Below are positions 1 to 8,082 of a stretch of DNA of 64,000 bases, piece by piece. The stretch comes from Oceanicola granulosus HTCC2516. Its GTDB lineage: Bacteria; Pseudomonadota; Alphaproteobacteria; Rhodobacterales; Rhodobacteraceae. The stretch covers positions 1,671,806 to 1,735,805 of the forward strand of contig NZ_CH724107.1 of the NCBI RefSeq assembly GCF_000153305.1, in the 5' to 3' direction. The position numbers and the translations under genes are program-made. Each line of letters opens with the position of its first letter. Position 1 is the stretch's first letter. The notes beneath the pieces were generated by a model. The model did not search any database and was not told the origin of the DNA. It saw only the letters and a list, made by a program, of their open reading frames with translations.

Positions 1-1
1 G

Positions 2-814
2 GCGATCCTGCACGAGCGTGACAACCAGTACGTCTACCTGCGCTCCGACCGCATCGACGGGATCTACCAGACCGTGCGCCTGCGCGTCGATCCGCCCGAG
101 CAGCACCGCCTCCAGATGATCGCCTCGTCCATCGCGCGCGGCCCCGGGATGCCGTTCTCGGTGACGGAAGGCGGCGTGCTCTGGCAGATCATCAACGGCA
201 GCCCGGAGCCGGCGCCCGTCGAGCCGGAGCCGCGGCCCCGCGTCGGTCCGGCGGTCGGCTCGGGCGTCTACATCAACAGCACCGATATCCTGACCGGCGC
301 GCGCCTGCTCGATTACTGCCCGGAGCCGCGCCTGGGCGAGCGGCGTCTGCGCCGCGTGGCCGTGAACGACGAGCTCGGCCTGATGCTGCTCTCGAACGGC
401 CCGCGCAGCGAGGCCTGGGCACCGATCGGCTCGGAGCGGCTCAACCACGGCGCGCGGATGCGGATGCTGGTGCCCGGAGCGAACGATTCCCTGACCGAGC
501 GCCCCGCGCAGGTGCTCACCCGCGGCAACGACTGGCTCGCGCCCGGTCAGGCGCGGCTCGAGGTGCAATCGGTGCCCGGCTCCGTCGGCGCGGCGCTCGC
601 CGACGATCGCGGGCACCTCGTCGGCCTCACCCTCAGCGGGCGCGAGATCGAAGGGCCGGACGTCGGCAACGGGCGCGAGATCGTCATCGGCGCCGAGGCG
701 ATCGGCGGCTTCCTCTCCAGCGCCGGGGTGCTCTACGAGCCGCGGTTCTCGGGCTTCTCCCGCACCGCTCCCGCCCCGCTGCAGGAGGCGCTGGTCTCGA
801 TCCAGTGCGATTGA
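2..814 (+). CDS. Degenerate trypsin-like (pseudo-protease) protein, 5' truncated
   Basis: The reading frame is open from the window edge, so the N-terminus is missing; at least 270 residues are present. The second half has the layout of a chymotrypsin-fold S1 domain. GSGVYIN aligns with the usual GSGF strand, DELGLMLL sits where the catalytic Asp strand (DLALL) lies, and GSVGAALADDRGHLVGL sits where GNSGGPLVD..G.VVGI is expected. The position of the catalytic His (usually T-A-H) reads TGARLL, and the Ser position reads GSVGAAL, so both residues appear lost. A Pro/Glu-rich linker (EPAPVEPEPRPR) precedes this domain. The likely role is a non-catalytic binding or scaffold protein, probably exported, but the signal peptide lies outside the window. 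The fold assignment is inferred from motif spacing, not from a search. Confidence 0.55.
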   Translation, partial: AILHERDNQYVYLRSDRIDGIYQTVRLRVDPPEQHRLQMIASSIARGPGMPFSVTEGGVLWQIINGSPEPAPVEPEPRPRVGPAVGSGVYINSTDILTGARLLDYCPEPRLGERRLRRVAVNDELGLMLLSNGPRSEAWAPIGSERLNHGARMRMLVPGANDSLTERPAQVLTRGNDWLAPGQARLEVQSVPGSVGAALADDRGHLVGLTLSGREIEGPDVGNGREIVIGAEAIGGFLSSAGVLYEPRFSGFSRTAPAPLQEALVSIQCD

Positions 815-857
815 CCTGCCGCGTCGCCGGGCAGGCTGGAATCGTTCTAAGGAGTCC

Positions 858-886
858 TTGACCGGGCGCCTGCGAGCCCGCATATC
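858..886 (+). promoter_or_regulatory. Possible sigma-70 promoter for the Nfu-tsaB-rimI operon
   Basis: TTGACC at 858-863 and CATATC at 881-886 are separated by 17 bases and lie about 30 bases before the Nfu-type start codon. The -35 box is good; the -10 box is weak. Confidence 0.3.
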
Positions 887-914
887 CAGTCGGTGAGCCC
901 GAGAGGATAATGCG

Positions 915-1475
915 ATGTTCATCCAGACCGAATCCACGCCCAACCCGGCGACGCTGAAATTCCTGCCCGGCGAGGCGGTTCTCGACGCGGGCACGGCAGA
1001 TTTCGCGTCGCCCGAAGCGGCCAACACCTCGCCCCTCGCCCGCCGCATCTTCTCGGTGCAGGGCGTCACCGGCGTCTTCTTCGGCACCGACTTCGTGACC
1101 GTGACGAAGGACGAGGCGACGGAGTGGGACCATGTCAAGCCGGCGATCCTCGGCGCGATCATGGAGCACTACCAGTCCGGCGCGCCGGTGGTCGAAGGCG
1201 CCGAGGGCGCGACGGGCCATGCCGAGCACACCGGCGAGGACGGCGAGATCGTCGCGCAGATCAAGGAGCTGCTCGACACGCGCGTTCGTCCGGCCGTCGC
1301 CCAGGACGGTGGCGACATCACCTTCCACGGCTTCGACCGGGGCGTCGTCTACCTGCACATGCAGGGCGCCTGCGCCGGCTGCCCCTCCTCGACCCTGACT
1401 CTCAAGATGGGCATCGAGAACCTGCTGCGGCACTACATCCCCGAAGTGGTCGAGGTCCGGCCCGTCGCCGCCTGA
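915..1475 (+). CDS. NifU/Nfu family Fe-S cluster carrier protein
   Basis: This 186-residue protein begins with the Nfu N-terminal domain (FIQTESTPNPATLKFLPG, about residues 2-90). It ends with a NifU-type domain (about residues 110-180) carrying the cluster-binding C-x-x-C in GACAGCPSS. Such proteins accept or store a 4Fe-4S cluster and pass it to apo-enzymes in the cytosol. The start is supported by GAGAGGA at 901-907, seven bases upstream. The two-domain form matches mitochondrial NFU1 and alphaproteobacterial NifU-like proteins. tsaB follows after only six bases, so they are probably co-transcribed. Confidence 0.93.
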   Translation: MFIQTESTPNPATLKFLPGEAVLDAGTADFASPEAANTSPLARRIFSVQGVTGVFFGTDFVTVTKDEATEWDHVKPAILGAIMEHYQSGAPVVEGAEGATGHAEHTGEDGEIVAQIKELLDTRVRPAVAQDGGDITFHGFDRGVVYLHMQGACAGCPSSTLTLKMGIENLLRHYIPEVVEVRPVAA

Positions 1476-1481
1476 CGGGCC

Positions 1482-2159
1482 ATGCCGACGGCCGATCTCC
1501 GCACCCTCGTTTTCGACACCTCGGCCGCGCATTGCGCGGCCGCTCTGTCATCGGGCGGAGCCGTGCTGCACTCGGCGGTCGAGCCAATGACTCGCGGGCA
1601 GGCGGAGCGCCTGATCCCGCTGATCGAAGAGCTTCAGGCCGCCGACGGGACCGGCTGGGACGATATCGCCGCCATCGGCGTCGGCATCGGGCCGGGCAAC
1701 TTCACCGGCATCCGCATCGCCGTCGCCGCCGCGCGTGGGCTGGCGCTCGGCCTTGGAGTTCCGGCCATCGGACTGTCCAGCTTCGAACTCGCCCGCGCGC
1801 CCGAAGATACACCGGCCGAGCTCGTTCTCCTCGAGGCGCCGCGCGGCGGCGCCTACGCCCAGCTCTTCGCCCACGAGCGCCCTGCGCAGCCCCCCGAGCT
1901 CATCGATCCGTCGGCCCCGCCGGCCCGGCTCGCCCGCGGCGGTCTCGTGGTCAGCGGCCACCGCGCCGCGGAGGTCGCCGCCGTGCTGGGTGGCAAAGTC
2001 GGTGACGCGCCGCCCGGCGACCTGCCGCACCGGCTCAGCCGCCTCGCCTTCTGGAAGCTGCGCCATGGCTACGACGTCGGCCAGCGCCCCGCCCCGCTCT
2101 ATGTCCGCGCCGCCGACGCCGCGCCACCGTCCGATCCGCCGCCGGTGATCCTGCCGTGA
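1482..2159 (+). CDS. tsaB: tRNA threonylcarbamoyladenosine biosynthesis protein TsaB
   Basis: This 225-residue ASKHA-fold protein opens with FDTSAAHCAAAL and carries the diagnostic GIGPGNFTGIRIA stretch (about residues 68-80). TsaB is the non-catalytic partner of TsaD in making t6A37 in ANN-decoding tRNAs. The length is normal for the family. Its TGA overlaps the GTG start of the next gene (GTGA at 2156-2159), and the tsaB-rimI pairing is common in proteobacteria. Confidence 0.93.
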   Translation: MPTADLRTLVFDTSAAHCAAALSSGGAVLHSAVEPMTRGQAERLIPLIEELQAADGTGWDDIAAIGVGIGPGNFTGIRIAVAAARGLALGLGVPAIGLSSFELARAPEDTPAELVLLEAPRGGAYAQLFAHERPAQPPELIDPSAPPARLARGGLVVSGHRAAEVAAVLGGKVGDAPPGDLPHRLSRLAFWKLRHGYDVGQRPAPLYVRAADAAPPSDPPPVILP

Positions 2160-2581
2160 CGCCCGGCAGCGCCGATGTCGCGGCATGGCTGGCCGAGCTG
2201 CACGCCCGCGCCTACGGCGACAGGCCTTGGAGCGCGGAGGAGTTCGCCGACCTCCTCGCCAGCCCCGGTGCGCTCCTCGTCACCCGGCCGGCGGCCTTCC
2301 TCCTCGCCCGCCGCAGCTTCGACGAGGCCGAGATCCTGACGCTCGCGACCGACCCGGCCGTCCGCCGCTCGGGCAATGCCCGCGCCTGCCTCGACGAGTT
2401 CCACGAACGCGCCCGGACCGACGGAGCGGTCGATGCCTTCCTCGAGGTTGCCGAAGACAACGCGCCGGCACGCGCTCTCTACGCCGCCGCAGGCTACACC
2501 GAGGCCGGACGCCGCCGCCGCTACTATCCGCGCCCGGGCGCCCCGGCGGCCGACGCGCTGGTGCTCTCCCGTACGTTGTGA
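2156..2581 (+). CDS. rimI: GNAT N-acetyltransferase, RimI-like
   Basis: This 141-residue GNAT-fold protein starts at a GTG that overlaps the tsaB stop. The acetyl-CoA pyrophosphate loop is recognisable as VRRSGNARACL (about residues 63-75). The C-terminal part (EVAEDNAPARALYAAAGY, about 97-114) is the usual N-x-x-A-x-x-x-Y-x-x-x-G-F/Y segment. RimI acetylates the N-terminal Ala of ribosomal protein S18; the position behind tsaB supports this name. Substrate cannot be read from sequence, so a generic GNAT is the alternative. Confidence 0.8.
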   Translation: MTPGSADVAAWLAELHARAYGDRPWSAEEFADLLASPGALLVTRPAAFLLARRSFDEAEILTLATDPAVRRSGNARACLDEFHERARTDGAVDAFLEVAEDNAPARALYAAAGYTEAGRRRRYYPRPGAPAADALVLSRTL

Positions 2582-2636
2582 CCCTCCGTCATGCCCTTGG
2601 TGGCGCTAACGCGGCTGCCTCTGCGGGAAAAATCTG

Positions 2637-2667
2637 TTGACCCTCTTTCGCCCCCGTTGCCTTATCC
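2637..2667 (+). promoter_or_regulatory. Possible promoter for the BMP transporter operon
   Basis: TTGACC at 2637-2642 and TTATCC at 2662-2667 are 19 bases apart, slightly long for sigma-70. They lie in the 162-base gap before the binding-protein gene, which is less G+C-rich than the flanks. Confidence 0.3.
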
Positions 2668-2743
2668 TGTGCATGAACCGACATACTCGGCTCGAATGAA
2701 CAGGGCGTTACCAGCGCCCGGAAATTCTGACAGGGAGACCTCC

Positions 2744-3739
2744 ATGACTTTCATGCCCAAGCTGCTCGGCACCGCCGCGGCCCTGGCTCTTTCCGCCGGC
2801 GCCGCGCTCGCCGATCCGGCGCTGATTTTCGATCTCGGCGGCAAGTTCGACAAATCGTTCAACGAATCCGCCTACAACGGCGCCCAGCGCTGGGTGGAAG
2901 AGACCGGCGGCTCCTACAACGAGGTCGAGCTGCAGTCCGACGCGCAGCGTGAGCAGGCCCTCCGCCGCTTCGCCGAGAACGGCAACGACCCGATCGTCAT
3001 GGCCGGCTTCTCCTTCATGACGCCGCTCGCCGAAGTCGCGCCCGACTACCCCGACACCACCTTCGTGATCATCGACGGCGTGGTGGAAGCGCCCAACGTG
3101 AAGTCGATCATCTTCTCCGAGCACGAGGGCTCCTACCTCGTCGGCATGCTCGCCGGCATGGCCTCCGAGACCGGCACCGTCGGCTTCGTCGGCGGCATGG
3201 ACATCCCGCTGATCCGCAAGTTCGCCTGCGGCTACGCCGAGGGCGTCCTGGCGGCCAATCCCGACGCCACCGTCATCGCCAACATGACCGGCACCACGCC
3301 GGCCGCCTGGAACGACCCGGTGCGCGGCTCCGAACTGACGCTGGCGCAGATCGGCCAGGGCGCCGACGTCGTCTTCGCCGCCGCGGGTGGCACGGGCTTG
3401 GGCGTGCTGCAGACGGCCGCCGACGAGGGGATCTACTCGATCGGTGTCGATGCCAACCAGAACTACCTGCATCCCGGCTCGGTCCTGACCTCGATGCTCA
3501 AGCGCGTCGACAACGCCGTCTACGACGCCTTCATGGCCGGCGACGAGATCGAGACCGGCCTCGCCATGCTCGGCGTGGCCGAGGATGGTGTCGGCGCCGC
3601 GATCGACGAGCACAACCAGGACCTCATCACCGACGAGATGCAGGCCGCGCTCGACGAGGCCCGCGCAGGCATCGAGGCCGGCGAAATCGAGGTGCACGAC
3701 TACACCTCCGACGAAAGCTGCCCGTCCGTCTCCTTCTGA
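2744..3739 (+). CDS. BMP-family ABC transporter substrate-binding protein
   Basis: The 331-residue precursor has a signal peptide (KLLGTAAALALSAGAALA, cleaved before DPALIF). The frame is open upstream to 2591, but ATG 2744 is preferred because AGGGAG lies at 2732-2737 and the signal peptide begins there. The mature protein starts with the typical BMP/Med segment FDLGGKFDKSFNESAYNGA. FVGGMDIPLIRKFACGYAEG and VFAAAGGTGLGVLQ are family hallmarks. Members (PnrA, Med, YufN) are periplasmic receptors for purine nucleosides. It is followed by a strong terminator and then the remaining transporter genes. Confidence 0.92.
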   Translation: MTFMPKLLGTAAALALSAGAALADPALIFDLGGKFDKSFNESAYNGAQRWVEETGGSYNEVELQSDAQREQALRRFAENGNDPIVMAGFSFMTPLAEVAPDYPDTTFVIIDGVVEAPNVKSIIFSEHEGSYLVGMLAGMASETGTVGFVGGMDIPLIRKFACGYAEGVLAANPDATVIANMTGTTPAAWNDPVRGSELTLAQIGQGADVVFAAAGGTGLGVLQTAADEGIYSIGVDANQNYLHPGSVLTSMLKRVDNAVYDAFMAGDEIETGLAMLGVAEDGVGAAIDEHNQDLITDEMQAALDEARAGIEAGEIEVHDYTSDESCPSVSF

Positions 3740-3768
3740 GGCGTCGACAGGTCTTCAGGCCAACAACC

Positions 3769-3801
3769 GGGCCGCGCCATCACCGTTGGCGCGGCCCTTT
3801 T
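3769..3801 (+). terminator. Rho-independent terminator inside the BMP operon
   Basis: A perfect 10-base-pair stem (GGGCCGCGCC at 3769-3778, GGCGCGGCCC at 3788-3797) with a 9-base loop is followed by TTTT. It sits 29 bases after the binding-protein stop and 27 bases before the next start codon. It could reduce read-through so that the receptor is made in excess over the membrane parts. Confidence 0.85.
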
Positions 3802-3828
3802 GCCAGATGCAGCAGTGAGGACGATCCG

Positions 3829-4182
3829 ATGCGCGAGGCTCTCGACACCTTCTTCTCCGCCTGGGGCGAGACCGACGCCGACCGCCGCCGCGAGCTGATC
3901 TCCGGCGTCCTCGCGCCCGCCTTCTCCTACTGCGACCCGCGCACGCCCGGCCGCATCACCACCGCCGACGCGCTGCTCGACTATGTCGGCGCGTTCTCCG
4001 CCAACGCGCCGGGCTGGACCGCCAGCGTCGTGCGCGCAGACGGGCACCACGGCTACACCCGCGCGCTCGTCGCCTTCGGCGACGGCGAGATGGCGCAGCA
4101 CGGCACCTATTTCGGCGAGGCGGACGAGTCCGGCAACATCGTCCTCCTCACGGGCTTCGTCGGCACGGGAGTGGCCGAATGA
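3829..4182 (+). CDS. NTF2-like / SnoaL-like small protein
   Basis: This 117-residue cytosolic protein has the size and pattern of the cone-shaped NTF2-like fold. An N-terminal helix pair (LDTFFSAWGETDADRRRELI) is followed by LAPAFSYCDPRTPGRITTADALLDYVGAF and then beta strands. No signal peptide is visible and no function can be assigned. It sits between the terminator and the transporter ATPase, and its TGA overlaps the ATPase ATG (ATGA, 4179-4182), so it is translationally coupled to the importer. Such folds often bind or isomerise small molecules, so a link to the imported nucleoside is possible but unproven. Confidence 0.7.
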   Translation: MREALDTFFSAWGETDADRRRELISGVLAPAFSYCDPRTPGRITTADALLDYVGAFSANAPGWTASVVRADGHHGYTRALVAFGDGEMAQHGTYFGEADESGNIVLLTGFVGTGVAE

Positions 4183-5777
4183 GCACCGCACCCGCGATCG
4201 AACTGAAGGGGATCTCCAAGGCTTTCGGGCCCGTGCAGGCCAACAAGGACATCTCGATCCGTGTCATGCCGGGGACCATCCACGGCATCATCGGCGAGAA
4301 CGGCGCCGGCAAATCCACCCTCATGTCGATCCTCTACGGCTTCTACAAAGCCGATTCAGGTGAAATCTTCATTAACGGCAAGAAGACGGACATTCCCGAC
4401 AGCCAGGCCGCGATCAACGCCGGCATCGGCATGGTCTTCCAACATTTCAAGCTGGTCCAGAATTTCACCGTCCTCGAGAACGTGGTGCTCGGCGCCGAGG
4501 ATTCCGCCCTGCTCGGGCCCTCGCTGGCGCGCGCGCGCGGAGAGCTCAAGCGGCTCGCGGCCGAGTACGAGCTCAGCGTCGACCCCGACGCCCTCATCGA
4601 CGACATCGGCGTCGGGATGCAGCAGCGCGTCGAGATCCTCAAGGCGCTCTACCGCCAGGCCGACATCCTGATCCTCGACGAGCCCACCGGCGTGCTCACG
4701 CCGGCCGAGGCGGATCACCTGTTCCGCATCCTCGAGAACCTGCGCGCCGAGGGGAAGACGATCATCCTGATCACCCACAAGCTGCGCGAGATCATCGAGA
4801 TCACGGATACGGTATCGGTCATGCGCCGCGGCGAAATGACCGCGACTGTCAAGACCGCCGAGACTTCGCCGCCCGAGCTCGCCGAGCTGATGGTCGGCCG
4901 CAAGGTATTGCTGCGCGTGAAGAAAACGCCGGCGCAGCCCGGCGAGAAGATCGTCGAGGTGCGCGATCTGAACGTGGTGGACGACAAGGGCGTGCACCGG
5001 GTCAAGGGGGTCAGCTTCGACATCCGCGCCGGCGAGATCCTGGGCATCGCGGGCGTCGCGGGCAACGGCCAGTCGGAGCTGCTCGAGGTGCTCGGCGGCT
5101 ACGAGAAGGCCACCGGCAGCATCCGGATGCGCGGCGAGGAAATCGACCTCACCGGCTCCCGCTCCGACGGCCAGTCCCGGCGGCGCCGCGGCATCGCGCA
5201 CGTGCCCGAGGATCGCCAGCGCGAGGGCCTCATCATGGACTTCCATGCCTGGGAGAACGTCGCCTTCGGCTATCACGCCGACCCGGCCTACCAATCGGGC
5301 ATGTTCATGAACAACGCCGCGATCCGCGAGGCGACGGCGGAGAAGATGAAACGCTTCGACGTTCGCCCGCCCGATCCGAACCTGTCGGCCAAGAGCTTCT
5401 CGGGCGGCAACCAGCAGAAGATCGTCCTCGCGCGCGAGATCGAGCGCAATCCCGACCTGCTGCTCGTCGGCCAGCCCACGCGCGGCGTGGACATCGGCGC
5501 CATCGAGTTCATCCACCAGCGCATCGTCGAGCTGCGCGACGAGGGGAAGGCGATCCTGCTCGTCTCCGTCGAGCTCGACGAGATTCTCGGCCTCGCCGAC
5601 CGGATCGCGGTGATGTTCGACGGGCAGATCATGGGCGAGCGGCTGCCGGGCGAGACCGACGAGAAGGAGCTGGGCCTGCTGATGGCGGGGATCACCGATA
5701 CCGAGCGCGAACATTCGCTTGCCGAGGTCGAGGCGCAGCTGGCGCACACGTCGGGCAGAGCCGGCAAGGAGGCCTGA
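4179..5777 (+). CDS. BMP-type ABC importer ATP-binding protein, two ATPase domains
   Basis: The 532-residue protein holds two tandem nucleotide-binding domains, as in sugar and nucleoside importers (RbsA, YufO/NupO). Domain 1 has Walker A GENGAGKST (about residues 40-48), Q-loop VFQHFKLV and Walker B ILILDEPTGVLTP. Domain 2 has a degenerate Walker A (GVAGNGQSE), an intact signature SGGNQQKIVLARE, and a Walker B ending VGQPTRGVDIGA in which the usual D-E is replaced. One weaker ATP site is normal in this family. It overlaps the NTF2-like gene by four bases and the first permease gene follows directly. Confidence 0.93.
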   Translation: MSTAPAIELKGISKAFGPVQANKDISIRVMPGTIHGIIGENGAGKSTLMSILYGFYKADSGEIFINGKKTDIPDSQAAINAGIGMVFQHFKLVQNFTVLENVVLGAEDSALLGPSLARARGELKRLAAEYELSVDPDALIDDIGVGMQQRVEILKALYRQADILILDEPTGVLTPAEADHLFRILENLRAEGKTIILITHKLREIIEITDTVSVMRRGEMTATVKTAETSPPELAELMVGRKVLLRVKKTPAQPGEKIVEVRDLNVVDDKGVHRVKGVSFDIRAGEILGIAGVAGNGQSELLEVLGGYEKATGSIRMRGEEIDLTGSRSDGQSRRRRGIAHVPEDRQREGLIMDFHAWENVAFGYHADPAYQSGMFMNNAAIREATAEKMKRFDVRPPDPNLSAKSFSGGNQQKIVLAREIERNPDLLLVGQPTRGVDIGAIEFIHQRIVELRDEGKAILLVSVELDEILGLADRIAVMFDGQIMGERLPGETDEKELGLLMAGITDTEREHSLAEVEAQLAHTSGRAGKEA

Positions 5778-5778
5778 G

Positions 5779-6909
5779 ATGGAACGCATGCCGAAATGGG
5801 CGGACGTCGTCCTGATCCCGCTGATCTCGCTGCTGCTGGCGGCGATCCTGTCGGCGCTCGTGATCCTCGCGATCGGCGAGAGCCCGGTGGAAGCGCTCAA
5901 GCTGATGGTCTCGGGCGCGCTCGGCTCGACCTACGGCTGGGGCTACACGCTCTACTACGCCACCAACTTCATCTTTACCGGCCTCTGTGTCGCCATCGCC
6001 TTCCACGCGCGGATGTTCAACATCGGCGGCGAGGGGCAGGCCCTGCTTGGCGGTCTGGGCGTCGCCATCGTGCTGCTCTACATCCCGTGGCCGCACTGGA
6101 CCATCGCGCTCATCGCCGCGATCGTCGCCGCCGGTGCCTTCGGCGCGGCCTGGGCGGCGATCCCGGCCTACCTCCAGGCCAAGCGCGGCAGCCACATCGT
6201 CATCACGACGATCATGTTCAACTTCATCGCGGCCGCGCTGCTCAACTGGGCGCTCGTCGGGCCCCTCAAGGCACCGGGCCAGGAGCCGGCGACGTCGTCC
6301 TTTCCCGAGGCGACGCACCTGCCGACGCTTGGCGACGTCTTCGGCGTCTTCGGCATCGAGTGGTCGCACGCGGCGCCGGCCAACGTCTCCTTCTTCATAG
6401 CGATCCTCGCCTGCTTCGCCCTCTGGGCGCTGATCTGGCGCACCCGTCTCGGCTACGAGATCCGCGCCTTCGGCCATTCGGAACCCGCCGCGCGCTACGC
6501 GGGGATCTCCCCGACGCGCATCATCATGATCGCCATGCTGATCTCGGGCGCACTTGCCGGCTGCATGGCGATCAACAACGTCCAGGGCGAGGCCGAGCGG
6601 CTGGTGCTCAATGCCGCCGAGGGCGCGGGCTTCATCGGCATCGCCGTCGCGCTCATGGGCCGCAGCCATCCCTTCGGCGTGTTCCTCGCGGCGGTGCTCT
6701 TCGGCTTCCTCTACCAGGGCGGCGCGGAGCTGGCGCTCTGGATGAATATCCAGCGGGAGCTGATCGTCGTCATCCAGGCGCTGGTGATCCTCTTCACCGG
6801 GGCGCTCGACAACATGATCCGGATGCCGCTCGAGAAGCTGTTCGTCGCCGCCGGCCGCCAGCCACCGGCCCCAGATCGCAAGTCGACGAGCGCGGAGGGG
6901 GCGCAATGA
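5779..6909 (+). CDS. BMP-type ABC importer permease, first subunit
   Basis: This 376-residue polytopic membrane protein has the BPD_transp_2 fold and matches the YufP/NupP type. It contains MFNIGGEGQALLGG (about residues 76-89), the hallmark of nucleoside-type permeases, and an R-x-x-G-Y-E-I-R-A-F-G loop that contacts the ATPase. ATG 5779 was chosen over upstream in-frame codons because AAGGAGG lies at 5766-5772, just before the ATPase stop. It forms the channel with the next permease. Confidence 0.92.
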   Translation: MERMPKWADVVLIPLISLLLAAILSALVILAIGESPVEALKLMVSGALGSTYGWGYTLYYATNFIFTGLCVAIAFHARMFNIGGEGQALLGGLGVAIVLLYIPWPHWTIALIAAIVAAGAFGAAWAAIPAYLQAKRGSHIVITTIMFNFIAAALLNWALVGPLKAPGQEPATSSFPEATHLPTLGDVFGVFGIEWSHAAPANVSFFIAILACFALWALIWRTRLGYEIRAFGHSEPAARYAGISPTRIIMIAMLISGALAGCMAINNVQGEAERLVLNAAEGAGFIGIAVALMGRSHPFGVFLAAVLFGFLYQGGAELALWMNIQRELIVVIQALVILFTGALDNMIRMPLEKLFVAAGRQPPAPDRKSTSAEGAQ

Positions 6910-6953
6910 CCCGGTCCTTCCTGCCCACCAGCGCCGTCGCGAGGAGCTGACCC

Positions 6954-7919
6954 ATGGATTTCATCACGATCGTCCAGATCCTCGATTCCACCATCCGCCT
7001 CGCCGTTCCGCTGCTGCTGGCGTGCCTCGCCGGGCTGTTCTCCGAGCGGGCGGGCATCTTCGACATCGGCCTCGAGGGCAAGATGCTCGCCGCGGCCTTC
7101 ATGTCCGGCGCCGTCGCCTACACGACGGGGCAGGTCTGGATCGGGCTGCTCGCCGGGATCGGCGCGTCTCTGCTGCTGTCAGGTATCCATGGCCTCGCCT
7201 CCATCACGTTCCGCGGCAATCAGCTCATCTCCGGGGTCGCCATCAATTTCCTCGCCGCCGGCCTGTCCGTCGTCATCGCGCAGGACTGGTTCGGCCAGGG
7301 CGGCCGGACGCCGAACATCTCCGGCGACGCACGCTTCAACGGAATCACCCTGCCGGGGGCGGACGCCATCGAGAGCACCCCCTTTATCGGGCCGATCTAT
7401 GAAGAATTGCTTAGCGGCCACACGATCATCGTCTATATCGCCTTCCTGACCGTCCCGCTGACATGGTGGATCCTGTTCAAGACGCGCTTCGGCCTGCGCC
7501 TGCGGGCGGTCGGCGAGAACCCGGCGGCCGTCGACACGGCCGGCGTCTCGGTCGTCGGCCTGCGCTACGCCGCCGTGGGCATCTGCGGCATCCTGACCGG
7601 GCTCGCGGGCGCCTATCTCGCCACGGCGCTGCAGGCCGGCTTCGTGAAGGACATGACGGCCGGGCGGGGCTTCATTGCGCTGGCGGCGCTGATCTTCGCC
7701 AAGTGGCGGCCCTGGTACGCGCTGTCGGCATGCCTGCTGTTCGGCTTCCTGCAGGCGGTCGCGCTGCGTTTCCAGAACATCGACCTCGGCCTCGTCGAAC
7801 TGCCGGTGCAGTTCATGGACGCCCTGCCCTACATCCTCACGGTCATCATCCTCGCCGGCTTCGTCGGCAAGGCGATCCCGCCGCGGGCCGGGGGGCAGCC
7901 GTACGTGAAGGAGCGCTGA
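6954..7919 (+). CDS. BMP-type ABC importer permease, second subunit
   Basis: This 321-residue membrane protein of the BPD_transp_2 family (YufQ/NupQ type) carries SERAGIFDIGLEGKMLAAAF (about residues 29-48), the counterpart of the MFNIGGEG loop in its partner. It also has FGLRLRAVGENPAAVDTAGVS, the ATPase-coupling segment. It is the last gene of the importer operon. Only a short imperfect GCCGGC hairpin without a T-run follows it. Confidence 0.92.
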   Translation: MDFITIVQILDSTIRLAVPLLLACLAGLFSERAGIFDIGLEGKMLAAAFMSGAVAYTTGQVWIGLLAGIGASLLLSGIHGLASITFRGNQLISGVAINFLAAGLSVVIAQDWFGQGGRTPNISGDARFNGITLPGADAIESTPFIGPIYEELLSGHTIIVYIAFLTVPLTWWILFKTRFGLRLRAVGENPAAVDTAGVSVVGLRYAAVGICGILTGLAGAYLATALQAGFVKDMTAGRGFIALAALIFAKWRPWYALSACLLFGFLQAVALRFQNIDLGLVELPVQFMDALPYILTVIILAGFVGKAIPPRAGGQPYVKER

Positions 7920-8025
7920 AAAAAGCGCCGGCGCCCGTGCCGGCCTTAACTTCATGTCAGGACTTTCAGGTCATGTTGCTTCTGCGCCGGCGCCGGATCG
8001 GGCGGCCACAGTAGAGGAGAGACCG

Positions 8026-8040
8026 ATGTTGCAGCAATGA
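8026..8040 (+). other. Possible five-codon leader ORF (ATG TTG CAG CAA TGA)
   Basis: The best ribosome-binding sequence in this gap, GAGGAGAG at 8014-8021, precedes ATG 8026, not the TauE/SafE start at 8083. The tiny frame encodes M-L-Q-Q-stop and is in the same frame as the downstream gene. It could be a leader peptide or chance. Confidence 0.3.
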
Positions 8041-8082
8041 CGGCCCGTTGCAGCCCGCCGCGCCGCGGGGCAACGTAGCGGA

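Noticed and set aside
7920..7945. GCCGGC-N6-GCCGGC as terminator of the importer operon
   Set aside because: The stem is only six base pairs of a self-palindromic hexamer and no T-run follows; such repeats are common by chance at this G+C content.
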